Shown piece after piece: positions 33,997 to 41,221 of a DNA stretch of 52,468 nt. Where the stretch lies: positions 1-52,468 of the IMG/VR virus record IMGVR_UViG_3300005663_000006; one strand, given 5' to 3'. The stretch's first letter is position 1; each line of letters opens with the position of its first letter. This DNA comes from a virus. Under the pieces are notes generated by a model, which was not told where the DNA came from, did no database searches, and worked only from the letters and a program-made list of their open reading frames with translations. The translations under genes were made by a program, and so were the position numbers.

Positions 33997-34032
33997 GGAT
34001 GGGGGGCGATGCTCACCCATTGTCCCCTATCC
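33997..34032 (+). promoter_or_regulatory. Leader hairpin after the 33931 promoter
   Basis: GGATGGGGG (33997-34005) pairs with CCCCTATCC (34024-34032), nine pairs including one G-U, in the untranslated leader about 20 bases before the GTG start at 34052. There is no T-run. It could control translation or message stability. Confidence 0.5.
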
Positions 34033-34051
34033 CCCAACCACGAGGTGAGTC

Positions 34052-34567
34052 GTGACTACAAAAACCGCCCCCCGAAAAACCTACCGAGAACTACTAAAAC
34101 ATCCGAATTGGCAGAAGAAACGTCTTGAAATATTGGAGCGTCATGAATTTCAATGTCAAGCCTGCGAGAAGGAGGGCGAGACGCTTCATGTTCATCATTC
34201 TTATTATGAAAAAGGATTTAAACCGTGGGAATATCCAGACGAAAGCCTGTGGTGTTTATGTGAAGGATGCCATGCGCATATTGAAAAATTAAAAACACTC
34301 CTGCGGCAAGCAATAGGAAAATTAGCCCCCCATGAATTTGAGATGATGGTTGGGTTTGCGCTTGGCTTACAAGCATACGACTATTCCGAAATAGAGATAG
34401 ATGTTAGCTCCTTTGAAATCGGTGATGGTGTTGCAAAGGCACAAAACGTATGCGTTAAGGAGCTTCTTAAATCATTAGGTAAGAGCAAAAAGACTTCTGG
34501 CAACCTTCTTCGGGAAGTCCGGCAAAAAAAACTAAACAAATTTAAGGCAAAGGCGGGTCATGGCTAG
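34052..34567 (+). CDS. HNH-family protein (171 aa)
   Basis: GTG start after ACGAGGTGAG. LHVHHSYY (about 45-52) and CEGCHAHIEK (about 70-79), together with an earlier CQAC pair, match the HNH/McrA-like nuclease pattern; PNWQKKRLEILERH at the start is common in these phage proteins. The C-terminal 90 residues are a separate helical domain. It could be a homing-type or DNA-processing nuclease. It lies directly ahead of the replication initiator. Confidence 0.7.
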   Translation: MTTKTAPRKTYRELLKHPNWQKKRLEILERHEFQCQACEKEGETLHVHHSYYEKGFKPWEYPDESLWCLCEGCHAHIEKLKTLLRQAIGKLAPHEFEMMVGFALGLQAYDYSEIEIDVSSFEIGDGVAKAQNVCVKELLKSLGKSKKTSGNLLREVRQKKLNKFKAKAGHG

Positions 34568-35270
34568 AATAAGAACCTGCAAGCCAGAGTTCTATGTTGA
34601 CTCAACGCTGGGTGAGCTAGGTCACGTTGTTAGAGATTTTTATCGCTCGACTTGGAATTTCTTTGACGACTATGGCCGATTTCCTCTCGACCCAAAGTCT
34701 CTTGCCGTTTCAATCTATCCTTATGAAAAACGAATGGGGCCAAAGCGGGTAGCAGAAATGATTATGGTTTTGATAGATGCCGGTAGATTTATTCTTTACG
34801 AGGTAGATGGCCGACATTTTTTGCAGGTTCCAAATTGGCATCACCAGAAAATTGACCGCCCAAGCGCCGAGAGAATACCGCCCCCTAGTGACGACAATAC
34901 AATCAACGACATGGAGGATATTCGGCGAACGCTCGACGAATGCTCGACGACCACTCGCTCTGTAGGTAGGTATCAGGTATCAGGTAGGTATCAGGTAGGT
35001 AATACACACGGTGTGCCTGAAAACTTCGATAGATTTTGGAAAGTTTATCCACGAAAAGTTGGAAAGGATAAAGCAATAGAAAAATGGAGCAAGGCCGCAG
35101 GGGCGTCAATCGAAATAATTCTTTCTGCCGTAGAAAATCAAAAGCAAACGGACCAATGGAGGCGGGGCGTCATACCAAATCCCGCCACATGGCTTAATCA
35201 GAAAAGGTGGGAGGATGAATTGGATGAGAAACCAGAGGCCACGTTGCCCGAGTCAATGCGGAGGGGGTAG
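34560..35270 (+). CDS. Replication initiator, phage O / DnaD-like (236 aa)
   Basis: Two-domain initiator design: an N-terminal winged-helix-like part (RTCKPEF at 5-11, TLGELGHVVRDFYRSTWN) and a C-terminal block FDRFWKVYPRKVGKDKAIEKW, ending in IPNPATWLNQKRWEDE, typical of phage O-like proteins that load host DnaB. The linker (about 120-150) is encoded by tandem repeats, as in lambda O where the origin lies inside the gene. It overlaps the HNH gene by eight bases. Confidence 0.78.
   Translation: MARIRTCKPEFYVDSTLGELGHVVRDFYRSTWNFFDDYGRFPLDPKSLAVSIYPYEKRMGPKRVAEMIMVLIDAGRFILYEVDGRHFLQVPNWHHQKIDRPSAERIPPPSDDNTINDMEDIRRTLDECSTTTRSVGRYQVSGRYQVGNTHGVPENFDRFWKVYPRKVGKDKAIEKWSKAAGASIEIILSAVENQKQTDQWRRGVIPNPATWLNQKRWEDELDEKPEATLPESMRRG
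34931..35015 (+). repeat. Direct-repeat cluster inside the initiator gene, candidate origin
   Basis: GCTCGACGA occurs at 34931-34939 and 34942-34950. Then TAGGTATCAGG-type units repeat from 34962 to 35003 (GTAGGTAGGTATCAGGTATC and on). A CACAC-G-GTGTG palindrome lies at 35005-35015. Iterons within an O-like gene are the classic layout of lambdoid origins. Confidence 0.6.
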
Positions 35271-35272
35271 GG

Positions 35273-35380
35273 GTGGGCAAGAAACATCTGGATAAATTTA
35301 GGGGCAAGATGAAGCTGGTAGAGAAAAAATGGTTGGAAAGGGTTGAGCGCAAAAAGGAGAAAAAGAAGGCAACGAAATGA
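35273..35380 (+). CDS. Very basic small protein (35 aa)
   Basis: GTG start two bases after the initiator stop, with GGAGGGGGTAGG upstream. Sixteen of 35 residues are Lys or Arg. ATGA overlap with the next gene. May bind DNA or RNA. Confidence 0.5.
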   Translation: MGKKHLDKFRGKMKLVEKKWLERVERKKEKKKATK

Positions 35381-35757
35381 TGGCGGACAAACAAAAACAG
35401 AAACGACGGAAGCGGTTGTTTGAAGCACACCCATATTGCCATTGGTGCGGGGCGGAGGTTGACAACTCCCCCTTCGTGTCGCACCAACCTCCCTCGCCTG
35501 ATGCCGCCACCATCGACCATAGGTATGGGAAGCTAGACCCCAGAAGACGTTCCACCTTAGACCCTGATGCCATGTCCGTTCTGTCTTGTTGGGAATGTAA
35601 CAACCGACGCGGACAGGAGGACGCGGACAAGTTGGGAATAAAAGAGTTAAGGAGGCGTTCGGGGCGGTGGCCCAAGAAGGACCGACCACTCGTTGGTCTA
35701 AGGTATTTTCTGCGAACACTCCTTCACCGCGCCGCTCTGGACAAATCAGATGAATGA
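35377..35757 (+). CDS. HNH-like zinc protein (126 aa)
   Basis: HPYCHWCGAEV near residues 18-28, ATIDHRYGKL (about 44-53), then LSCWECNNRRGQE (69-81) give the C-x2-C ... DH ... C-x2-CN spacing of HNH endonucleases. ATGA-coupled. With the initiator next door it may process replication or packaging intermediates. Confidence 0.7.
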   Translation: MMADKQKQKRRKRLFEAHPYCHWCGAEVDNSPFVSHQPPSPDAATIDHRYGKLDPRRRSTLDPDAMSVLSCWECNNRRGQEDADKLGIKELRRRSGRWPKKDRPLVGLRYFLRTLLHRAALDKSDE

Positions 35758-35770
35758 AGTGGGGGAAGAG

Positions 35771-35959
35771 ATGAGCAAGCGGAAGGACGTAGGCGGTCTG
35801 TTGCTCTTGGCGGCACTGCTAATTGGCGTGATGGCCGCATTGTTGGCCGAGCTAGGCATAAGGGTGGGACTCGCGCCTCAAATAGCAGGAATTTTTCAAG
35901 GAGTGTTCATTGCAACTACCATCTTTGCCCTTCACCAAATAGTGCAATCAGATGAATAA
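35771..35959 (+). CDS. Two-helix membrane protein (62 aa)
   Basis: ATG 35771 has GGGGGAAGAG upstream; ATG 35750 would add seven residues and overlaps the HNH gene. Two helices (about 8-28 and 35-56). Eight-base overlap with the next gene. Confidence 0.6.
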   Translation: MSKRKDVGGLLLLAALLIGVMAALLAELGIRVGLAPQIAGIFQGVFIATTIFALHQIVQSDE

Positions 35960-36401
35960 AATAAAGAAGCTCCTCGAAGATTTGCCCGAACACCTTATCC
36001 CCGTAGCTGGGGTGCTTGTGGGGTTTAACGCCACCCTAGATAGGCCGTGGACGAAAGTGCAAATTGCTTCCCATGCCGAGGGCCTAGCAGGGGCCGATGT
36101 TGAGTTGCTACGCAAGGCCACCCACAAGGCCTACGATAACTCCCACGAATACTTTCAGGGCAAGCCGTCCGTGGAACAACTGCGGCGGCTTATGGACACG
36201 ATTTGGCAGGAGGACAACGAGAAGCGGAAGGATAAAGAGCTTGCAGACGGCAGGGAACAAGCCAAGATAATGCGTGACGCTGCCTCTAGCGCAGAGCACA
36301 AAGACACCGCCACCAAATGCCTGGCCCTGCTTGGGCAGCGCATGGACGGCAAGATTGGCCAGGGGGAGTTTGAGGCGCGGGTGAAGGAGACGACGGAATG
36401 A
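35952..36401 (+). CDS. Hypothetical replication-region protein (149 aa)
   Basis: Helical, with a hydrophobic N-terminal third and a charged C-terminal coiled coil (about 85-149). Position downstream of the initiator suggests a replication accessory (helicase-loader-like) role, but no motif supports this. ATGA overlap with the next gene. Confidence 0.55.
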   Translation: MNKIKKLLEDLPEHLIPVAGVLVGFNATLDRPWTKVQIASHAEGLAGADVELLRKATHKAYDNSHEYFQGKPSVEQLRRLMDTIWQEDNEKRKDKELADGREQAKIMRDAASSAEHKDTATKCLALLGQRMDGKIGQGEFEARVKETTE

Positions 36402-36847
36402 CTTGGACAAATAGGGCGAGAGAAACGCAGATGTGTGGTTGCGGGGCATGGGAGAAGATTGAGGCGGCGCTGGAGAGGATATTGTCCAGGAAGAAGGGCA
36501 TCAACTTTCGACACTCGGAAAACATCTTGTGCGCCTGGGACAATGAAATGGATTATGAAGTGGAGTGCGCAAACCTCTGCGACCTCCCCGCCGCAATCAT
36601 GGAGCTTCGGGACAAGGTTGACTCGCCCAAGCCCGAAGAGCGTGAGTGGCGGGAGGGGGACTACGTTGAGAGGTTGGATAGCGTCGATACGCGCATAAAG
36701 GCGGGCGAGGTTCGGGTTATATCTGAGGTTGTGGGGGAGGGGAGATTTAGGATATGGCGCAAGAACCCGGCGGAGTTTCACGCCACCAAAGATTCATCTT
36801 GGCGCAACTTAACTATCGAGGGGGAGATGGCGGGGGAAAAGGAATGA
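36398..36847 (+). CDS. Hypothetical protein (149 aa)
   Basis: Starts with CGC, then a helical segment, and a second half with beta/Trp-rich pattern from REGDYVERLDS to RIWRKNP. Resembles small phage proteins with an SH3-like barrel at the C-terminus; not firm. Confidence 0.55.
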   Translation: MTWTNRARETQMCGCGAWEKIEAALERILSRKKGINFRHSENILCAWDNEMDYEVECANLCDLPAAIMELRDKVDSPKPEEREWREGDYVERLDSVDTRIKAGEVRVISEVVGEGRFRIWRKNPAEFHATKDSSWRNLTIEGEMAGEKE

Positions 36848-37044
36848 GCCATCCCCTGCCCGCCGAATATATACCCTCGCCGTGGAAGCGCCCCGACCCC
36901 ATAGAATACGACCGGCCACTCATAGCGAAAGCGAAGGCTGGCAACGTGGTGGCCCAAAGAACCCTGATGCGTAAATATGGGCTGCGGGTATTTACGGAAG
37001 AGGAGCTATGTGCCTACCCCGACGCAAAGGGGGGTCATGGATGA
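36844..37044 (+). CDS. Small basic protein (66 aa)
   Basis: ATGA overlap. Pro-rich start, then a helical basic region. No domain recognised. Confidence 0.55.
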   Translation: MSHPLPAEYIPSPWKRPDPIEYDRPLIAKAKAGNVVAQRTLMRKYGLRVFTEEELCAYPDAKGGHG

Positions 37045-37148
37045 TTACACAGATGCTAATTCCGGCTCCGTATTCATACCTACAATCGTCTGAACGAACA
37101 AAATGCGTCCCCACCTACCAGCAAGGAAATCGAGGGGCTCAAAAATGA
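37041..37148 (+). CDS. Possible 35-aa protein
   Basis: Exact ATGA overlap with the previous gene makes translation likely. A Pro/Tyr/Ser start and a Gln/Arg end. Unknown. Confidence 0.4.
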   Translation: MITQMLIPAPYSYLQSSERTKCVPTYQQGNRGAQK

Positions 37149-37192
37149 AATGCGGAGCCGGACTGTTCATTTTGTGAACGCAGGGGGATGAA

Positions 37193-37528
37193 ATGAGCGA
37201 GCTGACGGTTGAGCAAGTGAACAGGTTTCATGCTCTGTTTAGGCGAGACGTGGCATCCGTAAAGACCTGTGGAAATTGTTACAGCGATGAAATTTACGAG
37301 TGCCATTCCTGTTGCTGTGGCACCAAGGCAGATGTTGATATACTCATCGCCGACTGGCACCGCCAGCGGGAAATAATAGAGGAACTATATGACCCCGAAC
37401 CTGGGAACTGTCAACATTGCGAACCTATCATCGCCTCATCCGATGAAGGAACTAATCACTATCGTCACATGGAAGGCTGTGTGATGAAAAGCGCCCAAGC
37501 CGCCATAGAGAAAGGCCCCCATGCCTAG
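37193..37528 (+). CDS. Cysteine-rich early protein (111 aa)
   Basis: Shares the D-x-L-x-ADWH motif with the protein at 32991. Ten cysteines, including CGNC, CHSCCC and CQHC, suggest two zinc sites. Preceded by AGGGGGATGAA. Confidence 0.6.
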   Translation: MSELTVEQVNRFHALFRRDVASVKTCGNCYSDEIYECHSCCCGTKADVDILIADWHRQREIIEELYDPEPGNCQHCEPIIASSDEGTNHYRHMEGCVMKSAQAAIEKGPHA

Positions 37529-37742
37529 TGAGTCCACCAATATGGAAAAACTGACGGGAACTAACCCTGTGATTATTCATGCATTTTGCAAATATTGGGG
37601 GGAACGGCTCGACATCGAGCCAGGGGAGATTTTTGACATCCTCTACATCTGGGAACTGGATTTCAGAGGAAAGCAGGTTTCGGACACGACAGGAGCTGTG
37701 GACCGTGAGGCTTATGGAAAAGAGAAAGGCCCCCAGGGTTAG
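37521..37742 (+). CDS. Small hypothetical protein (73 aa)
   Basis: Eight-base overlap with the upstream gene. Alpha/beta, acidic, one Cys. Its last codons run into the convergent terminator at 37726, so the stop lies inside the stem. Confidence 0.55.
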   Translation: MPSESTNMEKLTGTNPVIIHAFCKYWGERLDIEPGEIFDILYIWELDFRGKQVSDTTGAVDREAYGKEKGPQG

Positions 37743-37753
37743 CCAGGGGCCTT
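37726..37753. terminator. Terminator hairpin between convergent operons
   Basis: AAGGCCCC (37726-37733) and GGGGCCTT (37746-37753) pair perfectly over eight bases with a 12-base loop. It sits where the forward early operon meets the reverse operon. The T-run is weak (GGTATTT), so it may act on both strands. Confidence 0.62.
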
Positions 37754-37770
37754 GGGGTGGTATTTAGTTC

Positions 37771-38172
37771 TCAGCATATCCTTCTAAGGATTTGACTTAA
37801 AGGATGCTCGTCCACATCAAACAGGGATTCGCCAGCTAAGAATATCTGACAGTTTACCTCGTTTCGTTGTTCGTCCCAGCACATGTGCATTACCTCACTT
37901 TGAAATTCCTTCGATAAGGCACGACTAAACTTACTCGCCTCGCCCCATGTCCAATAATTGAACACTCCAGCGAGAACAAAATAAGAACCCTTGGGACCAT
38001 CTAGTTCTTTTGTGGACCAGCCGATGCGGTCCTCCTCAAAAATTTGCTCGGCAGCATTTCCTGTCTCTATGGAGACCTTTCTAATCCTGGCCCTCACATC
38101 CTCCACATCGGCCCCACCTGAGAAAACCCCGCCAGTCCTAATTCCAATAAGATGTGAAACATAATATCCCAT
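37771..38172 (-). CDS. Hypothetical protein (133 aa), last gene of the reverse operon
   Basis: Read from 38172 down. Soluble alpha/beta, with two Cys near the C-terminus. The start follows a GGAGGG-type site. No family recognised. Confidence 0.6.
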   Translation of the reverse strand: MGYYVSHLIGIRTGGVFSGGADVEDVRARIRKVSIETGNAAEQIFEEDRIGWSTKELDGPKGSYFVLAGVFNYWTWGEASKFSRALSKEFQSEVMHMCWDEQRNEVNCQIFLAGESLFDVDEHPLSQILRRIC

Positions 38173-38187
38173 GTCTCTCAGCCCTCC

Positions 38188-38364
38188 CTATACCATGCCG
38201 ATGGGAATGTAGACGGTTCCTATTTTCCCCCAATTTGGCCATAAAAAGTAAGCGGGCTTTTCGTTGTCTAAAAACACGCAGAAATCAGCACTTATTGGTT
38301 CAATTATGGTTTTATGTCTATGGATAATAAGTGAAAAACCGTATTTCCCGAAATTAAGATACAA
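38188..38364 (-). CDS. Small protein with TTG start (58 aa)
   Basis: No ATG exists, but a TTG at 38364 has a perfect AGGAGG (bases 38373-38378) eight nucleotides upstream. Ends in TVYIPIGMV, echoing SAYVPIGMV at the end of the protein at 38600. The shared tail and the ribosome site support a real gene. Confidence 0.55.
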   Translation of the reverse strand: MYLNFGKYGFSLIIHRHKTIIEPISADFCVFLDNEKPAYFLWPNWGKIGTVYIPIGMV

Positions 38365-38376
38365 TTGTCTCTCCTC

Positions 38377-38577
38377 CTAGCTAATGTATCGCCTGGTTTC
38401 TGTGTGCTTGAACTTGTCCACGCCATCCACTGTGCCCATGTACATATATAGGCCAGCGTAGTTGGGACGGGTGGGCACGTTAGACAATGCGCCCCGCTTA
38501 ATAGCCCTTTGAAATGCGTCCACCGAGTTCCCGAAAATGGGTTGCTTGTGTCGTGATTCTCTGCTATGCTCATTCAC
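38377..38577 (-). CDS. Small hypothetical protein (66 aa)
   Basis: I take GTG 38577 because GGAGGATTCAAC stands just before it, identical to the leader of the next upstream gene. The longer in-frame ATG 38649 lies inside that upstream gene. Alpha/beta with a GLYMYMG segment. Confidence 0.6.
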   Translation of the reverse strand: MNEHSRESRHKQPIFGNSVDAFQRAIKRGALSNVPTRPNYAGLYMYMGTVDGVDKFKHTETRRYIS

Positions 38578-38599
38578 GTTGAATCCTCCATTGTGAAGA

Positions 38600-38908
38600 T
38601 TAAACCATCCCGATGGGAACGTAAGCGCTCCAAGGTCGGCCATTTCCATAGTCTAGGCCCCAAGGTTCAAACCAATAACCTTTGAACAAATACCATAGAG
38701 AACCATAGGCCGACGATGGGCCACCTGTCTTTACGTTGGTATCGGACCACAACCAAGAGATGGTTTTCGGGTACAGATAAAAGTCGTCATCGTAGTCGAG
38801 GGGAAACAGGAAGGTCCCCGCCTTTACGAACCTATCCCTCCGGTTCCCATTTTTGGCTTTCTTGCCGATTTTTTCCTTGCGACGTTCGGGATAATATGTT
38901 AGCCTCAT
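38600..38908 (-). CDS. Hypothetical protein (102 aa)
   Basis: ATG 38908 has AAAGGAGG and the GGAGGATTCAAC leader. Basic N-terminus, then a Tyr/Trp/Asp-rich region and a YVPIGMV end. GTG 38980 overlapping the previous stop would add 24 residues. Unknown. Confidence 0.6.
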   Translation of the reverse strand: MRLTYYPERRKEKIGKKAKNGNRRDRFVKAGTFLFPLDYDDDFYLYPKTISWLWSDTNVKTGGPSSAYGSLWYLFKGYWFEPWGLDYGNGRPWSAYVPIGMV

Positions 38909-38976
38909 TTTGTTGAATCCTCCTTTCGGGGTGGTTTCAGCCTCGGCTGGGTGACTGCTTTCCAGTGAGTGGGCGG

Positions 38977-39255
38977 TCACTCGGCTTCCTCGTTTATTCC
39001 TGGCACGGCCTCTAGGGCGGCTTGGGCCAAGTCGTTCACATCCAACAGGACATGAGTGTATGGCCCACCCTTGTTCAGACAGTCTATGGTTTTGGTCTTT
39101 ATTGCTTTCAATATTTTATGCAATCGTTTGACCTGGCCCCGAAGCTTTCCTTTCTCTGCTCGCTCAAGGTCAAGGTCGTGGATGAGGTTTCCAACAATTC
39201 CTGACTCTCCTCGGAACACTTTAAGATGTGCTGATGTTAGCCTACGCTCACTCAT
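38977..39255 (-). CDS. Helical hypothetical protein (92 aa)
   Basis: ATG 39255, preceded by AAGGG. Lys/Arg/Leu coiled coil in the middle. Unknown. Confidence 0.6.
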   Translation of the reverse strand: MSERRLTSAHLKVFRGESGIVGNLIHDLDLERAEKGKLRGQVKRLHKILKAIKTKTIDCLNKGGPYTHVLLDVNDLAQAALEAVPGINEEAE

Positions 39256-39277
39256 CCCTTCTCACCCCCTTTCGTAG

Positions 39278-39439
39278 TTAGTTGCGCTTTCTTTCTCGGC
39301 CCTCGATATGCTTACCATCACCGTGGCACCAAGGGCACTCGACAGAGCATTTGTGGTTGTCCTGTAGCTCCTTATCGGTTCGAAATGCAGCCTTGTTGGG
39401 CCACATCCGGCCCCTGCCTAAGCAAAACCCACAATTCAC
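39278..39439 (-). CDS. DnaJ-zinc-finger-like protein (53 aa)
   Basis: GTG 39439 with AAAGGGGG upstream. CGFCLGRG and CPWCHGDG are two CxxCxGxG repeats, half of the four that make the DnaJ cysteine-rich domain. It may hold one zinc. It could mimic or bind a host chaperone. Confidence 0.55.
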   Translation of the reverse strand: MNCGFCLGRGRMWPNKAAFRTDKELQDNHKCSVECPWCHGDGKHIEGRERKRN

Positions 39440-39443
39440 TTTC

Positions 39444-39632
39444 TCACCCCCTTTCTCTTTCGGCTTTGAACCGCTCAACCTCTTTCTTGTCGAGCAACCG
39501 TCTCTTGCCGCCTACGATGGCAACCACGTTCAGCTTGCCAGAGTCGCACCATCCGCGCACGGTTGATTCAGACACTTCGAGGATACGCGACGCCTCGATG
39601 GTGGTGATTAGGTCTTCCGGGTCAATCTTCAT
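39444..39632 (-). CDS. MerR/excisionase-type helix-turn-helix protein (62 aa)
   Basis: TTIEASRILEVSESTVRGWCDSG forms the HTH and KRRLLDKKEVERF the wing, a standard small excisionase/MerR_1 fold. ATGA overlap with the gene before it. It is a candidate regulator for the reverse operon or the forward promoter next door. No integrase accompanies it. Confidence 0.78.
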   Translation of the reverse strand: MKIDPEDLITTIEASRILEVSESTVRGWCDSGKLNVVAIVGGKRRLLDKKEVERFKAERERG

Positions 39633-39934
39633 GGTGATTGCTCCTCGCTATTAAGTAGCCATTTGATAAACCTAATCCTTGCCCAGTTTGCAGAAAGCTC
39701 AAACGCATTCTCCCGGACCTCTATTTTGGTTGTGTTTCGGATTGCAAACTTGACGGCCTTTCTTATTCTAAAGTCATTGTATGACTCATCCTCTCCTCGG
39801 AGGATTAGGCGTGCTCCTGCTCCTGGCCCGTCCTCAACCTCGTTTGCCTTGCCCCACGCTCCCAGCAAGCGCAACTCCAAGAAGTGGGCGCGGTTCTCGT
39901 ATCGCCACAATTCTCTTTCCAACTTCTCCTTCAT
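39629..39934 (-). CDS. Hypothetical protein (101 aa)
   Basis: ATG 39934 with AAAGGGGA. Helical and very basic, ending in a Trp/Arg segment. Coupled to the HTH gene by ATGA. Unknown. Confidence 0.58.
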   Translation of the reverse strand: MKEKLERELWRYENRAHFLELRLLGAWGKANEVEDGPGAGARLILRGEDESYNDFRIRKAVKFAIRNTTKIEVRENAFELSANWARIRFIKWLLNSEEQSP

Positions 39935-40016
39935 TACGTTCCCCTTTCGTTGAGCGTTAATTCGCTCCCCGGCCCCCAGCAAGAGCCGGAGGCGGGAATT
40001 AAACCGACGTTAGGGC

Positions 40017-40247
40017 CTAACAGTCAGAATCATCTAGGCCATGCTCCCCAAGGATGCGGCGCGATTCCGAGCCCTCCCACCTCACCGGAGACCACACAGG
40101 ATTGTCGGCCACAATTCGGTCATTTTTTGGGTCATAATACGCATGGTTAAGGTAATGCTTAAACTGGTCAACCCTTCCTAGCTGCGCAAGCCTAGCCTTG
40201 AAAAAAACCTTTTCCCTGTACCCAGCGTTCCTGAGCATTAGTCTCAT
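40017..40247 (-). CDS. Hypothetical protein (76 aa)
   Basis: ATG 40247 follows GAGGAGAGAGACG, a leader like that of the gene at 40490. Basic start and Asp-rich end. Unknown. Confidence 0.58.
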   Translation of the reverse strand: MRLMLRNAGYREKVFFKARLAQLGRVDQFKHYLNHAYYDPKNDRIVADNPVWSPVRWEGSESRRILGEHGLDDSDC

Positions 40248-40271
40248 CGTCTCTCTCCTCTTAGGTCAGCC

Positions 40272-40490
40272 TCACACCCTCTCGCCATACTCGTCTTTTG
40301 GAAGATGGCAAGAATCTACGATGGTGAAGCCAATCCCATCAAATTGCTTTTGGTGTTGCAACGCGTTGAACCTCTCGCGGGGAAAGTTCCTTGGTACGCC
40401 CAACCTTCCACATTTAGGACAACGCTTTCGGCGCTTGCCAGGCTCTTTGCAATCCACGCTCACCCTATTGGCTTCTCGTATTGTGCCCAT
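40272..40490 (-). CDS. CxxC protein, first gene of the reverse operon (72 aa)
   Basis: AGGAGGAGAGACG precedes ATG 40490. CPKCGRLG (about 24-31) is a zinc-ribbon half, with other cysteines at positions 14 and about 61. About 45 bases from the reverse promoter. Confidence 0.6.
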   Translation of the reverse strand: MGTIREANRVSVDCKEPGKRRKRCPKCGRLGVPRNFPRERFNALQHQKQFDGIGFTIVDSCHLPKDEYGERV

Positions 40491-40535
40491 CGTCTCTCCT
40501 CCTCGTTAGGGTTGCTGTGTCAGCCTCTATCTATC

Positions 40536-40564
40536 AATATACATTCCCCCAAGATATAAGTCAA
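40536..40564 (-). promoter_or_regulatory. Sigma70-type promoter of the reverse operon
   Basis: Read on the reverse strand: TTGACT (40564-40559), 17-bp spacer and TATATT (40541-40536). It is back to back with the forward promoter at 40600, so one regulator could act on both. Confidence 0.72.
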
Positions 40565-40599
40565 GGGAAAAGTGACCTATTTCAAGAAAAAAATAATCC

Positions 40600-40627
40600 T
40601 TGCATAATCTGGGAGCTGTGTTATATT
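40600..40627 (+). promoter_or_regulatory. Sigma70-type promoter of the right-hand operon
   Basis: TTGCAT (40600-40605), 16-bp spacer, TATATT (40622-40627). The leader that follows contains an attenuator-like hairpin. Confidence 0.65.
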
Positions 40628-40644
40628 ACATCCTGTAATTAGGG

Positions 40645-40677
40645 GCCGGTACCTTGGGAGGGGATGTCGGCTTTTTT
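40645..40677 (+). terminator. Attenuator-like hairpin in the leader
   Basis: GCCG (40645-40648) pairs with CGGC (40668-40671), extended by wobble pairs, and is followed by TTTTTT (40672-40677). ACATCC and GGATGT flank it as an alternative stem. It lies between the promoter and the first gene. Confidence 0.5.
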
Positions 40678-40694
40678 CTATTGGGGGATGGTAG

Positions 40695-40907
40695 ATGCTT
40701 GGGATGAGAGAGGCGGCAATATATATAAGAGACCTCGAAGCTGACAACGCACGGCTGAGGGAAACATTGGAGTGGGTAGACAATCGATTGTTTAGAGAGA
40801 CGGATGGTCTCCCACAATTACAACGCTGCTATAAATGCTCGGGGCTATTTACTGAGATAGCCAGAGAGTGCATAGAAAGAATACAATCAGCCATTAATAA
40901 AGAATAA
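40695..40907 (+). CDS. Small hypothetical protein (70 aa)
   Basis: GGGGGATGG precedes the ATG. Helical with one CYKC pair in the middle, acidic. First gene after the attenuator. Confidence 0.58.
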   Translation: MLGMREAAIYIRDLEADNARLRETLEWVDNRLFRETDGLPQLQRCYKCSGLFTEIARECIERIQSAINKE

Positions 40908-40938
40908 AGCCTTATAATAAAGAAAGGATCTTATATAT

Positions 40939-41199
40939 ATGGTGATTGAGTTCGAGGAACACAAGGTAGAGTCGGTTGAAAGGTCCCCCATTGCCATTGT
41001 CTGCGATAGATGCAATGCCCGATTTCGTCACAAAGATGACATCTGGGAGTATCTGGAAATCCTGCGGGTCGATTTCACGGGAGGATATGGTTCCATCTTC
41101 GGGGATGGCTGCAAGTTTGAATGTGACCTTTGTCAAGAGTGCGTGAAGAAGATCCTGGGCCCCTTCCTGAGGAAAACCCAAATCAATGAATATATATAA
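40939..41199 (+). CDS. Zinc-ribbon protein (86 aa)
   Basis: Leader AAAGAAAGGAT is shared with the next gene. CDRC (22-25) and CDLCQEC (about 62-68) give a four- or five-cysteine metal site. Ends in a short A/T-rich, Ile-rich tail. Confidence 0.58.
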   Translation: MVIEFEEHKVESVERSPIAIVCDRCNARFRHKDDIWEYLEILRVDFTGGYGSIFGDGCKFECDLCQECVKKILGPFLRKTQINEYI

Positions 41200-41221
41200 A
41201 TAAAGAAAGGATATTAAATAT

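Noticed and set aside
35457-35480. TTGACA-like promoter inside the HNH gene
   Set aside because: Encodes Val-Asp-Asn in the zinc protein and has no matching -10 hexamer at the right distance.
35198-35719. Reverse-strand frame of 173 aa
   Set aside because: Shadow of the HNH gene and its neighbour; no ribosome site, product lacks protein-like pattern.
36155-36781. Reverse-strand frame of 208 aa
   Set aside because: Antisense to two coupled forward genes; no start signal.
37771-40490. Lysogeny/immunity module
   Set aside because: The reverse operon has one excisionase-type HTH protein but no integrase, C1-like repressor or attachment site, so lysogeny is not supported.
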